A stretch of DNA of 64,000 bases from Pedobacter cryophilus (GCF_005116455.1 NZ_SWBP01000001.1:434001-498000); one strand, 5' to 3'. Shown: positions 28,741 through 38,002, numbered from the stretch's first letter. Notes: generated by a model from the letters alone, not told the origin. Made by a program: numbers and translations.

Positions 28741-28788
28741 TATCATTTTGCAAAATATTGGTACTTGATACTTCTATCTCGATACTTA

Positions 28789-29628
28789 TTAAGCACCTAA
28801 AGCAACTCTTTTAAAAGCAGTTACTGTTAAACCTTTAGAAACTTCGTCTAAGAATTTACGAACATCTTTAGTAGAATCTTTTACAAATTCTTGGTTTAAT
28901 AAGGTTTGTTCTTTGTAGAACTTGTTTAATTTACCAGCAGCAATTTTTTCAACCATTTCTTCTGGCTTTCCTTCTGCTCTGATTTGCTCTTTAGCAATTT
29001 CAGTTTCTCTTTCGATGATACGAGTATCAACATCAGCTTTATCAACTCCAACTGGGCTCATGGCTGCAATTTGCATCGCAACGTCTTTTCCTGCTTCGTC
29101 TAAACCACCAACCGATTGATTAAAACCAACCAAAACAGCTAAACGGTAGTTACCGTGAATGTAAGGAACAACTTTATCAGCTGAGATGGTTTCAAATTTA
29201 GAAACACCAATTTTCTCACCAATTTTACCAGTTTGATCAATAATCAAATCAGCAATTTTAGTTCCGTTTAAATCTAAAGAAGTTAATTCTTCAATACTAT
29301 TCACATTGTTTTCTACTGCTTTATCAGCAATAGCCTGTGCAAAAGCAACAAAATCAGCATTTTTAGCCACGAAATCTGTTTCGCAATTTACTTCAACAAT
29401 GATTCCTTTTTTACCATCAGCAGTAGTTTTAGCAATTACCACTCCTTCGTTAGAATCTCTATCCTGACGAGAAGCAGCTACTTTAGCTCCTTTTTTACGT
29501 AAAAAATCAATTGCCGCTTCAAAATCACCATTAGATTCTGTTAAAGCTTTTTTGCAATCCATCATGCCTGCGCCAGTTTGTTGACGAAGTTTATTTACAT
29601 CTGCTGCAGAAATTTGTACTGTAGACAT
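28789..29628 (-). CDS. tsf: Translation elongation factor Ts
   Basis: It exchanges GDP on EF-Tu. The 279 residues start with an N-terminal UBA-like domain containing the invariant TGAGMMDCKKAL, followed by KGAKVAASRQDR and the core domain with NCETDFVAKN. It lies downstream of rpsB as usual, but the 118-base gap between them is largely filled by a palindromic repeat. Confidence 0.97.
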   Translation of the reverse strand: MSTVQISAADVNKLRQQTGAGMMDCKKALTESNGDFEAAIDFLRKKGAKVAASRQDRDSNEGVVIAKTTADGKKGIIVEVNCETDFVAKNADFVAFAQAIADKAVENNVNSIEELTSLDLNGTKIADLIIDQTGKIGEKIGVSKFETISADKVVPYIHGNYRLAVLVGFNQSVGGLDEAGKDVAMQIAAMSPVGVDKADVDTRIIERETEIAKEQIRAEGKPEEMVEKIAAGKLNKFYKEQTLLNQEFVKDSTKDVRKFLDEVSKGLTVTAFKRVALGA

Positions 29629-29641
29629 CTTATAAAAATTT

Positions 29642-29746
29642 GGCCCCCTCGTTCCCCCTTAAGGGGGATGAACCGGGTGTGAATATTTTGTTTATTACTT
29701 ATAATGCAAATCCATTTCGACATCCCCTTTAGGGGACCCGAGGGGC
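29642..29746. repeat. Palindromic GC-rich repeat inserted between rpsB and tsf
   Basis: Two GC-rich arms (29642-29670 and 29720-29746) are near reverse complements, each holding its own palindrome: CCCCCTTAAGGGGG at 29654-29667 and CCCCTTTAGGGG at 29724-29735. The right arm ends one base before the rpsB stop codon. GC content is far above the surrounding DNA. It looks like a mobile intergenic palindrome that landed inside a ribosomal operon, and it would fold strongly in the rpsB-tsf mRNA. Confidence 0.8.
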
Positions 29747-30613
29747 TTATTCTCCTTTTGCTTCTTCAGCTACGGGAGCTTCAGCAACTGGAGTTCCAGC
29801 GTCAGCACCTTTTCTTACTCTTTTACCAGCTTCAGCAGGTGTTTTTTCTGCTGCTACTGCTGCAGGAGCATCTAATTTTGCTTTCTCTGCTGCTGCTTCT
29901 TTATCAGTTTCAGCATCTTTTTCTTGCTTGCGTTCTTCTAAGCCTTCAATAATTGCATTTACAATAATGCCAGTAATTAAAGAGATAGATTTTGTAGCAT
30001 CATCATTTGCTGGAATAGGGAAATCGATGTTAGAAGGATCAGAGTTAGTATCAACCATTGCAAAAGTTGGAATATTTAACTTTAAGGCCTCAGTAACTGC
30101 GATATGTTCTTTCTTCACATCCACTAAAAATAATGCCGCTGGTAAACGATTTAAATCAGCAATACCTCCTAAAAGGCTTTCTAACTTAATACGCTCACGT
30201 TGTATCATTAACTTTTCTTTCTTAGATAATACATCATAAGTACCGTCTTTAGTCATCTTGTCAATGTTGGTCATTTTCTTGATAGACTTTCTAACAGTTG
30301 CAAAGTTGGTTAACATACCACCTAACCATCTTTCGGTTACGAAAGGCATGTTTACAGATTTTGCGTATTCTGCAACGATGTCTTTTGCTTGTTTCTTGGT
30401 AGAAACAAATAATACTTTACGACCAGACTTTACAATTTGTTTGATAGCAGAAGCTGCTTCTTCAACCTTTGTAAGAGTTTTGTTTAAGTCGATAATGTGA
30501 ATTCCGTTACGCTCCATAAAAATGAATTGCGCCATTTTCGGATTCCACTTGCGGGTAAGGTGACCAAAATGTACACCTGCATCCAATAAGTCCTGATAAG
30601 TTGTTCTTGCCAT
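29747..30613 (-). CDS. rpsB: Small-subunit ribosomal protein S2
   Basis: The 288-residue S2 begins [20 protein letters not shown] and holds the [12 protein letters not shown] signature and [19 protein letters not shown]. About 50 residues of alanine- and glutamate-rich low-complexity tail follow the conserved core, an extension seen in other Bacteroidota. A strong Shine-Dalgarno (GGAGGA, complement at 30621-30626) sits 7 bases before the ATG, unusual for this phylum. Confidence 0.97.
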   Translation of the reverse strand: MARTTYQDLLDAGVHFGHLTRKWNPKMAQFIFMERNGIHIIDLNKTLTKVEEAASAIKQIVKSGRKVLFVSTKKQAKDIVAEYAKSVNMPFVTERWLGGMLTNFATVRKSIKKMTNIDKMTKDGTYDVLSKKEKLMIQRERIKLESLLGGIADLNRLPAALFLVDVKKEHIAVTEALKLNIPTFAMVDTNSDPSNIDFPIPANDDATKSISLITGIIVNAIIEGLEERKQEKDAETDKEAAAEKAKLDAPAAVAAEKTPAEAGKRVRKGADAGTPVAEAPVAEEAKGE

Positions 30614-30631
30614 TGTCTTGTCCTCCGAATT

Positions 30632-31018
30632 TTAACGTTTACTGAATTGGAATTTCTTACGAGCTTTAGCTCTACCTGGTTTCTTACGTTCAACCATACG
30701 GTTATCACGTGTCATTAAACCTTTAGCTCTAAGAGCTGGTTTCCTAAGTGCGTCTAATTCTACAATAGCTTTAGCAATTGCTAAACGAACAGCCCCAGCT
30801 TGTCCTTTAACACCACCACCTGCAACATTTACAGTTACATCAAATTGGCCTGTTACCTCAGCAACAATAAAAGCCTGATTTACAATGTACTGTAAAGGAA
30901 GTGTTGGGAAATATTCTTTGTAGTCTTTACCGTTAACGATAATGGTACCGTTACCCTCTTTCAAATAGATACGGGCAACTGCAGTTTTTCTTCTTCCAGA
31001 AGTGTTTGTAACTGACAT
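30632..31018 (-). CDS. rpsI: Small-subunit ribosomal protein S9
   Basis: The 128-residue protein has SGRRKTAVARIYLKEGNGTI at the N terminus and the conserved C-terminal GRAKARKKFQFSKR, which reaches the P site. It lies directly after rplM, the universal order. A clear Shine-Dalgarno (AGGAGA, complement at 31025-31030) precedes the ATG. Confidence 0.97.
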   Translation of the reverse strand: MSVTNTSGRRKTAVARIYLKEGNGTIIVNGKDYKEYFPTLPLQYIVNQAFIVAEVTGQFDVTVNVAGGGVKGQAGAVRLAIAKAIVELDALRKPALRAKGLMTRDNRMVERKKPGRAKARKKFQFSKR

Positions 31019-31036
31019 TTCTTTTCTCCTTTAAAT

Positions 31037-31480
31037 TTAAAATTTAATTGTTGTAGGGTTTTGCGCAACATGCGGATGCTCGTTTCCTGCATAGATATAC
31101 AGGTTTTTGAAGATTGCTCTTCCCAAACGATTTTTAGGTAACATTCCGCGAACAGCCTTCTCAATCACACGAGTTGGATGCTTTGCCATTAACTCCTTAG
31201 GAGAAATGAAACGCTGACCACCTGGGTATCCGGTGTAAGAGATATAGGTCTTATCAGACATTTTATCTCCGGTCAGTTTTACCTTGTCTGCATTGATAAC
31301 AATCACGTTATCTCCGCAGTCTACGTGTGGGGTAAAATAAGGCTTGTTTTTTCCTCTGATAATCTTAGCGATATTAGAAGACAAGCGCCCCAAAATCTCG
31401 CCCTGAGCGTCAACAACAACCCATTGTTTGTCAACGGTCTTTCTATTGGCAGAGACAGTTTTGTAACTTAACGTATTCAC
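31037..31480 (-). CDS. rplM: Large-subunit ribosomal protein L13
   Basis: The 147-residue protein has the L13 pattern: WVVVDAQGEILGRLSSNIAK, then KMSDKTYISYTGYPGG and VRGMLPKNRLGR. It is the first gene of the operon rplM-rpsI-rpsB-tsf and is preceded by a near-perfect promoter about 54 bases upstream. Confidence 0.97.
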   Translation of the reverse strand: MNTLSYKTVSANRKTVDKQWVVVDAQGEILGRLSSNIAKIIRGKNKPYFTPHVDCGDNVIVINADKVKLTGDKMSDKTYISYTGYPGGQRFISPKELMAKHPTRVIEKAVRGMLPKNRLGRAIFKNLYIYAGNEHPHVAQNPTTIKF

Positions 31481-31533
31481 TTGCTTTATATTTAAATAAT
31501 TAATAAATTGATTTCCCCTAATTTTAGGGACTG

Positions 31534-31564
31534 CAAAGATAGAACTATAACTTTAAAAGTCAAA
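31534..31564 (-). promoter_or_regulatory. Canonical Bacteroidota promoter for the rplM operon
   Basis: On the - strand, TTTG (complement at 31561-31564) is followed after exactly 19 bases by TATCTTTG (complement at 31534-31541). This matches the TTTG-N19-TAnnTTTG consensus of the Bacteroidota primary sigma factor in every defined position. The 272 bases beyond it (31565-31836) show no gene. Confidence 0.82.
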
Positions 31565-31836
31565 CAGTTGAGAAGAGTTTTTTTGTTGGAAGTTATAGGT
31601 GGTAATTTTTAGGCAAGATAATTGTAGAAATTTATAAGTGACTTCGCGTCTTAATACTTTATTCATTTTGGCAAGTCAACGATTTATTTTTCACAAATCA
31701 TCTGCTTTGGATTCAATTTTTTTCTTTTAACAGGATTTATTTTATGCTGAATTAATTCATCTATACACTTAAAAACTGTGGCTATGCATTTTTCATGGCT
31801 TTGTTAATCCTTCTATAACCTCACTAATTTCTAAAT

Positions 31837-32221
31837 CTATTCAGATTTTTCACTCAATAAATTTCGCAACCTCGAAAAAATTCTAATAATTTGAATATTT
31901 ACTTGAATAGCTTGGTGGCTGTTTAAAACACTAGACAACATCAAAACTCCATATTCAGTAAAAACGTTGGGTAATTTCCTTCTACCTCCCCAACTTGATA
32001 TCACAAATTGTGACTTCAAGTTTAACCACTCTTCATCATTCAACTGAAACATAAAATCTTCAGGAAATCTATCTAAATTTCTTTTAATCGCCTGATTTAA
32101 AAAACACCATAAAGTTCTGCCAAGTCACTGTCAAGCATTACCTTAAAATTTCTAATCTCTTAATTTTATTGATTAGAAAGTCGTCAGAGATGGTATTCAA
32201 AATAGTGGATGTCTTAATCAT
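31837..32221 (-). pseudogene. Decayed ORF6N-domain gene
   Basis: Three fragments in different frames add up to an ORF6N (phage KilA-N-type) DNA-binding domain. From ATG 32221 a frame reads ISDDFLINKIKRLEILR then stops. A second frame gives [13 protein letters not shown], and a third gives [20 protein letters not shown], continuing through [10 protein letters not shown] and [13 protein letters not shown] to the stop at 31837. The junctions near 32135 and 32105 need frameshifts, and about four residues (usually ETK plus one) are missing at the second. Only the last part (31837-32052) remains open. ORF6N genes are often prophage-borne or laterally spread. The next 193 bases (32222-32414) hold no gene. 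Confidence 0.78.
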
Positions 32222-32414
32222 GAGTAAATGTTAAAATCCAATATAAACTTTTCTCATCAAACTATTTTCAAGCTTCAATCTTACTTTTTAAGATCATCAC
32301 CTTCCATAAATTCTCTTAAAAAACAGAGGCTTAATGTATTTATAACACTTTTGCCTGAATAATTCTTTTTGTGAATTAAATTCCTAAATTCACAGTACCA
32401 AATAAACTTAATTC

Positions 32415-34094
32415 ATGTCAAATCAAATCTATGATGCCATAGTTATAGGCTCTGGTATATCTGGAGGCTGGGCTGCTAAAGAACTCACCGAAAAAGGCTT
32501 AAAAACTTTATTGCTAGAAAGAGGCGAGAATATAGAACACGTTAAAGATTATAAAAACGCCACAAAAGCACCATGGGAATTGCCTCACAGAGGTGGAAGA
32601 ACCCAGGAAATGATTAATAACTACCCGGTTTTAAAAAGAGACTATGCTTTATCAGAGAAAAACCTAAATTATTGGGTGAATGAAAAAGAGTCGCCTTATG
32701 TAGAAACTAAGCGTTTTGATTGGTTTAGAGGCTACCATGTTGGTGGACGATCTTTAATGTGGGGAAGGCAATCTTACCGCTGGAGTAATATGGATTTTGA
32801 AGCCAATGCTAAAGATGGTATTGCGGTTGATTGGCCTGTAAGGTATGATGAAATTGCCCCTTGGTATAGCCATGTAGAAAAATTTGCAGGCATAAGCGGG
32901 TCAAAAGAAGGTATAACGCATTTGCCTGATGGTGAGTTTTTACCTCCTATGGATTTAAACTGCGTAGAAAAAGACGTGGCCGCCCGTATAAAAAGCGAAT
33001 ACAAGGATCAGCGACAAATGATTATTGGTAGAGTTGCTCATGTAACTGGCCCTTTACCCGGCAGAAGCAATTGTCAATACAGAAATAAATGTGATTTGGG
33101 TTGTCCTTTTGGAGGATATTTTAGCACACAATCTTCTACCCTTCCTGCTGCTGTGGCTACGGGTAACCTTACTTTAAGACCTTATTCTATTGTTACTAAA
33201 ATATTGTATGATAAGGATTCACAGAAAGCTACCGGCGTAGAAGTACTAGATGCACAAACTAATCAAACCATAGAATATAAAGCAAAAGTGATTTTTTTGT
33301 GTGCTTCCACTTTAAACTCTGCTTGGGTATTAATGAATTCTGCAACTGATGTTTGGGCTGGTGGTTTAGGCAGTAGTAGCGGAGAATTAGGACACAATTT
33401 AATGGATCATCATTTTAGAACTGGTGCATCTGGAGATGCCGAGGGTTATGAAGATAAATATTACTTTGGGCGAAGACCTAATGGTATTTACATTCCTCGT
33501 TTTAGAAACATGAACGGAGAAAAAAGAGATTATATCCGTGGTTTTGGCTATCAAGGTGGTGCAAGCCGACAAGGTTGGAACAGGGAAATTGCAGAGTTAA
33601 GCATCGGCGTAGACCTAAAAGAAGCTTTATCTGAACCTGGAAAATGGACCATCGGTATGACCGGTTTTGGAGAGATTTTACCCTATCATGAAAATAAAGC
33701 GGTATTAGATAAAAACGTAAAAGACAAATGGGGATTGCCTGTTTTAGCTTTAGATGCCGAGATTAAAGAGAATGAAATTAACATGAGAAGAGACATGATG
33801 GAGGATGCAAAGGAAATGTTAGAAAGAGCTGGAATTAAAAATGTGAAAGGAAGAGATTCTGGTTATGGCTTTGGGCAAGGTATTCATGAAATGGGAACTG
33901 CCAGAATGGGGCGTGATCCTAAAACTTCTGTTTTAAACAAGCATAACCAAGTTTGGGATGCTAAAAACGTTTATGTAACTGATGGCTCATTTATGACATC
34001 AGGGAATTGTGTGAATCCATCATTAACTTATATGGCTTTTACGGCAAGAGCGGTTGACCATGCAGTTTCAGAATTAAAGAAAATGAATTTATAA
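32415..34094 (+). CDS. GMC-family FAD dehydrogenase, sugar/glycoside-oxidising catalytic subunit
   Basis: At 559 residues it starts with the FAD motif IVIGSGISGGWAAKEL and ends with the GMC C-terminal region HEMGTARMG...GNCVNPSLTYMAFT. A cysteine-rich stretch (NCQYRNKCDLGCPFGG) near residue 215 recalls cluster-binding FAD-glucose dehydrogenases and glucoside 3-dehydrogenases. It has no signal peptide; the next gene supplies a Tat signal, so the two may be exported together. In this operon, oxidation of a sugar at C3 or C1 with electrons passed to cytochrome c is likely. It opens a nine-gene run. Confidence 0.9.
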   Translation: MSNQIYDAIVIGSGISGGWAAKELTEKGLKTLLLERGENIEHVKDYKNATKAPWELPHRGGRTQEMINNYPVLKRDYALSEKNLNYWVNEKESPYVETKRFDWFRGYHVGGRSLMWGRQSYRWSNMDFEANAKDGIAVDWPVRYDEIAPWYSHVEKFAGISGSKEGITHLPDGEFLPPMDLNCVEKDVAARIKSEYKDQRQMIIGRVAHVTGPLPGRSNCQYRNKCDLGCPFGGYFSTQSSTLPAAVATGNLTLRPYSIVTKILYDKDSQKATGVEVLDAQTNQTIEYKAKVIFLCASTLNSAWVLMNSATDVWAGGLGSSSGELGHNLMDHHFRTGASGDAEGYEDKYYFGRRPNGIYIPRFRNMNGEKRDYIRGFGYQGGASRQGWNREIAELSIGVDLKEALSEPGKWTIGMTGFGEILPYHENKAVLDKNVKDKWGLPVLALDAEIKENEINMRRDMMEDAKEMLERAGIKNVKGRDSGYGFGQGIHEMGTARMGRDPKTSVLNKHNQVWDAKNVYVTDGSFMTSGNCVNPSLTYMAFTARAVDHAVSELKKMNL

Positions 34095-34102
34095 TTAAAC
34101 CT

Positions 34103-34669
34103 ATGAATAGAAGAGAAGCCCTTTCCTCTGTTGCGGTGTTGCTTGGAGGTACAATTATAGGAGGTCAGCTATTTAGTTTAGCTGGCTGCAAATCTACACC
34201 AGAAATGGTGAATAATCTTTTTAATAGCGATGATGTAGGCTTGATGGATGAAATTGCAGAAACCATTATTCCAGAAACTAACACTCCTGGCGCAAAAGCT
34301 GCTAAAACCGGTGCTTTTATGGCGCTTATGGTAAAAGATTGTTATAAGCCAGAGCATCAACAGATATTTACTGCAGGTTTAAAAACCATCAATGATTTAG
34401 CCCAAAAACAATATCAATCGTCTTTTATGGATTTAGATGCCGAGAAGAGGAAAACCATGCTTACAGCTTTAGATGTTGAGCAAAAAGAATATTCTGAAGT
34501 TGAAGCAAATAAAGAAACGCCTCATTATTTTAGAATGTTAAAGGAGTTAACCTTATTAGGATTTTTTACTTCAGAAGTTGGAGGCACACAAGTTTTAAAA
34601 TATGTAGAAGTACCTGGCAGGTATGATGCTTGCATCCCGTATAAAAAAGGAGATCCCGTTTATCTATAA
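34103..34669 (+). CDS. Gluconate 2-dehydrogenase subunit 3-like small subunit with Tat signal
   Basis: The 188-residue protein begins MNRREALSSVAVLLGG, with a twin-arginine motif, a hydrophobic stretch and a lipobox-like LAGC at about residues 26-29. The remainder matches the gluconate 2-dehydrogenase subunit 3 family, including a conserved DEIAETIIPETNTPGAKAA. In related GMC enzymes this subunit is needed for folding and Tat-dependent export of the signal-less catalytic subunit. It begins 8 bases after the GMC gene. Confidence 0.88.
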   Translation: MNRREALSSVAVLLGGTIIGGQLFSLAGCKSTPEMVNNLFNSDDVGLMDEIAETIIPETNTPGAKAAKTGAFMALMVKDCYKPEHQQIFTAGLKTINDLAQKQYQSSFMDLDAEKRKTMLTALDVEQKEYSEVEANKETPHYFRMLKELTLLGFFTSEVGGTQVLKYVEVPGRYDACIPYKKGDPVYL

Positions 34670-34685
34670 ATCAATACCATAATTA

Positions 34686-35834
34686 ATGAAAAAATTAAGA
34701 TTAGGCATGATTGGAGGCGGTCCAGGCTCATTTATTGGCGCTATCCACCGTATTGCCGCCCGAATGGATAATCATTACGATTTAGTTTGTGGAGCTTTTA
34801 GCAGTTCGGCAGAAAAATCTATCCAAACAGGGAATGAATTAGGCTTAAATACAGATAGAATTTATCCTTCATACGAGAAGCTAATTACTGCAGAAAAGTC
34901 TTTACCAGAGGAGAAACGCGTACAAGTCATTAGCATTGTTACCCCAAATCACCTTCATTTTGAGCCTGCTAAAATGGCGCTAGAAAACGGTTTCCATGTT
35001 ATTTTGGATAAACCCATTACCCTTTCTTTGGCTGAAGCTTTATTATTAAAAGATATTCAAGAAAGAACAGGTAAATTTTTATGCTTAACCCATACTTATA
35101 CTGGTTATCCAATGGTTAAAGAAGCTCGTCAGCAAATTTTAGACGGTAAATTGGGTGAAATAAGAAAGGTTTATGTGGAATATCCACAAGGATGGTTAAG
35201 TACTGCTGTAGAAAACAAGCAAGCCGACTGGCGTACAGACCCATCAAAAAGCGGTATTGCTGGTGCAATGGGAGATATTGGTACTCATGCTTTTAATTTA
35301 GCGGAGTATGTAAGCGGTTTATCTGTTCAAAAGCTTTGCGCTGATATAAATACCGTGGTGGCTAACCGACGATTGGATGACGATGGTGCGGTATTATTAA
35401 AATTTGAAAACGAAGTAAGTGGTGTTTTAATGGCGACTCAGATTGCTGCCGGAGAAGAAAATAACGTTAAAATAAGAGTTTATGGTGAAAAAGGCGGTTT
35501 AGAGTGGCAACAGGCTGACGCCAACACCTTAACACTTAAATGGTTGGATGAACCTGCTCAAACTTACAGAACTGGTGGCTCTTATTTAAGCTCTTTTGCG
35601 CAACATAATACCCGCACTCCATCTGGTCATCCGGAAGGATATTTAGAAGCTTTTGCAAATATTTATAAAAATTTTGCAGAGCATATTTTAGCCATTCAAA
35701 ATCAGTCGGAGCCTAAAAAAGAGTCTTTAGATTATCCGGGTATCACCGAAGGAATAAGGGGAATGGCTTTTATAGAAACGGTAATTGCATCCGGGAAATC
35801 AACACAAAAATGGTTAGATCTTAAAAAATCATGA
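34686..35834 (+). CDS. Gfo/Idh/MocA-family oxidoreductase
   Basis: The 382-residue protein has a Rossmann start (LRLGMIGGGPGSFIGAIHR) and the signature DKP (ILDKPITLS) in place of EKP. HTYTGYP and the IGTHAFNLAEY segment near residue 200 are conserved in the family. No signal peptide is present, so it acts in the cytoplasm. With the GMC enzyme and DUF1080 protein it probably reduces or oxidises a 3-keto sugar. Its stop directly abuts the next ATG. Confidence 0.88.
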   Translation: MKKLRLGMIGGGPGSFIGAIHRIAARMDNHYDLVCGAFSSSAEKSIQTGNELGLNTDRIYPSYEKLITAEKSLPEEKRVQVISIVTPNHLHFEPAKMALENGFHVILDKPITLSLAEALLLKDIQERTGKFLCLTHTYTGYPMVKEARQQILDGKLGEIRKVYVEYPQGWLSTAVENKQADWRTDPSKSGIAGAMGDIGTHAFNLAEYVSGLSVQKLCADINTVVANRRLDDDGAVLLKFENEVSGVLMATQIAAGEENNVKIRVYGEKGGLEWQQADANTLTLKWLDEPAQTYRTGGSYLSSFAQHNTRTPSGHPEGYLEAFANIYKNFAEHILAIQNQSEPKKESLDYPGITEGIRGMAFIETVIASGKSTQKWLDLKKS

Positions 35835-36887
35835 ATGAAAACAATTAAAGGTCCGGCATTATTTATTGCCCAATTTATTGGGGATGAAAAACCTTTTAAC
35901 AATTTAGAAAACATTTGCGAGTGGGCAAGCAGTTTAGGTTTTAAGGGATTACAAATTCCAACTTCAGACAGTCGGTTTTTAGATCTTAAACTAGCCGCAG
36001 AAAGCAAAACTTATGCTGATGAAATTAAAGGAAAAGTAAATGCTGCGGGCTTAGAAATCACAGAATTATCTACCCATTTACAAGGGCAATTGGTAGCCGT
36101 TCATCCGGCTTATGATGATTTGTTTGATGCTTTTGCGCCTACCGAATTACATAAAAACCCTAAAGAAAGACAAAAATGGGCAGTACAGCAGTTAAAATAT
36201 GCCGCTAAAGCTTCAAAAAATTTAGGCTTAAATGCCCATGTTACTTTTAGTGGCGCCTTATTGTGGCCTTACGTTTATCCATGGCCACAAAGACCAAGTG
36301 GTTTAGTAGAAACAGGTTTTACTGAATTAGGTAAACGTTGGACACCCATTCTTGATGTTTTTGAGGAAAACGGAATAGATCTTTGTTATGAGTTACACCC
36401 CGGTGAAGACTTGCATGACGGCATAAGTTTTGAGCTATTTTTAGAAAGTGTAAATCAACATCCAAGAGCCAATATTTTATACGATCCTTCACATTTTGTT
36501 TTGCAATGCCTTGATTATTTGGCCTTCATAGATATTTATCATGAAAGAATTAAAATGATGCATGTAAAAGATGCTGAGTTTAACCCAAGCGGCAAACAAG
36601 GTGTTTACGGTGGCTTTCAAAATTGGATAGACAGGGCTGGGCGTTTTAGGTCATTAGGGGACGGACAAGTTGATTTCAAAGGCATTTTTAGCAAACTGGC
36701 TCAATATGATTATGAAGGATGGGCTGTTTTAGAATGGGAATGCGCCTTAAAACATCCAGAAGATGGGGCAAAAGAAGGTGCTCAATTTATTAAAGACCAT
36801 ATTATTAGGGTAACCGAAAGGGCCTTTGATGATTTTGCTGCGGCTGGCGGAAATCAAGATTTTAACAATAAACTTTTAGGCTTATAA
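35835..36887 (+). CDS. Sugar phosphate isomerase/epimerase-family TIM-barrel protein
   Basis: The 350-residue protein is of the xylose-isomerase-like TIM-barrel family. Probable metal ligands are the Glu in CYELHPGED, the Asp in YDPSHF, the His in MMHVKDAE, and the Glu in VLEWEC. It has no signal peptide. Families with this fold epimerise or isomerise free keto sugars, and Gfo/Idh/MocA plus this type is a recurrent pair. The exact substrate is unknown. It sits without a gap after the Gfo/Idh/MocA gene. Confidence 0.87.
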   Translation: MKTIKGPALFIAQFIGDEKPFNNLENICEWASSLGFKGLQIPTSDSRFLDLKLAAESKTYADEIKGKVNAAGLEITELSTHLQGQLVAVHPAYDDLFDAFAPTELHKNPKERQKWAVQQLKYAAKASKNLGLNAHVTFSGALLWPYVYPWPQRPSGLVETGFTELGKRWTPILDVFEENGIDLCYELHPGEDLHDGISFELFLESVNQHPRANILYDPSHFVLQCLDYLAFIDIYHERIKMMHVKDAEFNPSGKQGVYGGFQNWIDRAGRFRSLGDGQVDFKGIFSKLAQYDYEGWAVLEWECALKHPEDGAKEGAQFIKDHIIRVTERAFDDFAAAGGNQDFNNKLLGL

Positions 36888-36904
36888 TTTTAAAATATCA
36901 CACC

Positions 36905-37279
36905 ATGAAAAAGTATTTAGGACTATGCCTGATAGGCGCATTTTTAGTAGCCTGCGGAGGTCAACAAAGTTCAGAAAACAATGAATCACCCATTCCAGAA
37001 CTTGAAAACTTTGCCCCAATTGAATTAAAAGGGAAGCAATTAATTGCTGAATCAGGCTGTTTAAGCTGCCATAAAGAAAGAGAAAAATTAATTGGACCAG
37101 CTTACGCCGATGTAGCCAAAAAGTATGAAAACACGCCAGAAAACATCAGCCTTTTAGGCGGAAAAATAATTACTGGCGGAAAAGGTGTTTGGGGAGAAAT
37201 ACCTATGACACCCCATCCTCAAATAAGTCAGGAAAATGCCGAAGAAATGGTAAAATATATATTTACGTTAACTCCATAA
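36905..37279 (+). CDS. Lipoprotein cytochrome c (single haem)
   Basis: The 124-residue protein has a lipoprotein signal with LVAC at residues 14-17, the haem motif CLSCH at 52-56, and a probable axial Met in IPMTPHP near residue 100. It should be anchored to the outside of a membrane and accept electrons from the GMC dehydrogenase. It is a class I cytochrome of short type. The gene lies 17 bases after the isomerase and 2 bases before the DUF1080 gene. Confidence 0.92.
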   Translation: MKKYLGLCLIGAFLVACGGQQSSENNESPIPELENFAPIELKGKQLIAESGCLSCHKEREKLIGPAYADVAKKYENTPENISLLGGKIITGGKGVWGEIPMTPHPQISQENAEEMVKYIFTLTP

Positions 37280-37281
37280 AT

Positions 37282-37974
37282 ATGAAGGCTTTATTAAGCA
37301 TTACTACCTTGTTTTTTATAATTACATCATGTAGTTCTCAAAAAAAGCTGAATATGGAAAATTGGCAAAGTTTAGTAAGTAACAACACCAATGGTTGGCA
37401 TACTTATGGAAAAACCTATGCGGGTAAAGCTTGGTCTGTTAATAATAATGTCCTTTATTTTAATCCATCTGTAGAAGATCAGACCCAAAGAGGTGATTTG
37501 GTGACAAATGAAATTTATGAAAACTTTCATTTAAAATATGAATGGAAGATTTCTAAAAATGGGAATAGCGGGGTAATTTTTAATGTAAATGATGACGCTA
37601 CAAAATATCAATATCCTTATTTAACAGGTCCAGAAATGCAGGTCTTAGATAATAGTGGTCATCCTGACGCTAAAATTTTTAAACACCGGGCTGGCGATTT
37701 ATATGATTTAATTGCAAGCAAACCAGAAACTGTTAAACCTTCCGTAGAGTGGAATGCTGCCGAAATCATCTTAAATAATGGGAAATTAGCCTTTTTCTTA
37801 AATGGAAAAAAAGTTGTTTCAACCATCATGTGGGATAATAATTGGAAAAAAATGGTAGCAGGGAGTAAGTTTAAAGATATGCCAGATTTTGGAAAATCAC
37901 GTTCAGGCAAAATTGTATTACAAGACCACGGCGACGAGGTTTGGTATAAAAACATCGTCATCAAAAAATTATAA
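37282..37974 (+). CDS. DUF1080 (3-keto-disaccharide hydrolase-like) lipoprotein
   Basis: From the ATG at 37282 it has 230 residues and a lipoprotein signal ending ITSC (Cys17). A longer frame from 37189 overlaps the cytochrome gene and has no signal, so it was rejected. The rest is the concanavalin-like DUF1080 fold with WQSLVSNNTNGWHTYGK, EWKISKNGNSGVIF and the closing QDHGDEVWYKNI. Members of this family cleave 3-keto-glycosides. Surface location fits cleavage of oligosaccharides already oxidised by the dehydrogenase. Confidence 0.9.
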   Translation: MKALLSITTLFFIITSCSSQKKLNMENWQSLVSNNTNGWHTYGKTYAGKAWSVNNNVLYFNPSVEDQTQRGDLVTNEIYENFHLKYEWKISKNGNSGVIFNVNDDATKYQYPYLTGPEMQVLDNSGHPDAKIFKHRAGDLYDLIASKPETVKPSVEWNAAEIILNNGKLAFFLNGKKVVSTIMWDNNWKKMVAGSKFKDMPDFGKSRSGKIVLQDHGDEVWYKNIVIKKL

Positions 37975-38002
37975 CTAACCCACTAAACTAAAATAATAAA
38001 CA

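Noticed and set aside
31837-32052. The 71-residue frame as a complete small gene
   Set aside because: It is only the last part of an ORF6N domain, whose earlier parts lie in other frames just upstream.
37189-37281. An upstream start extending the DUF1080 protein by 31 residues
   Set aside because: The extension overlaps the cytochrome gene, shows no family similarity and hides the lipoprotein signal that starts at 37282.
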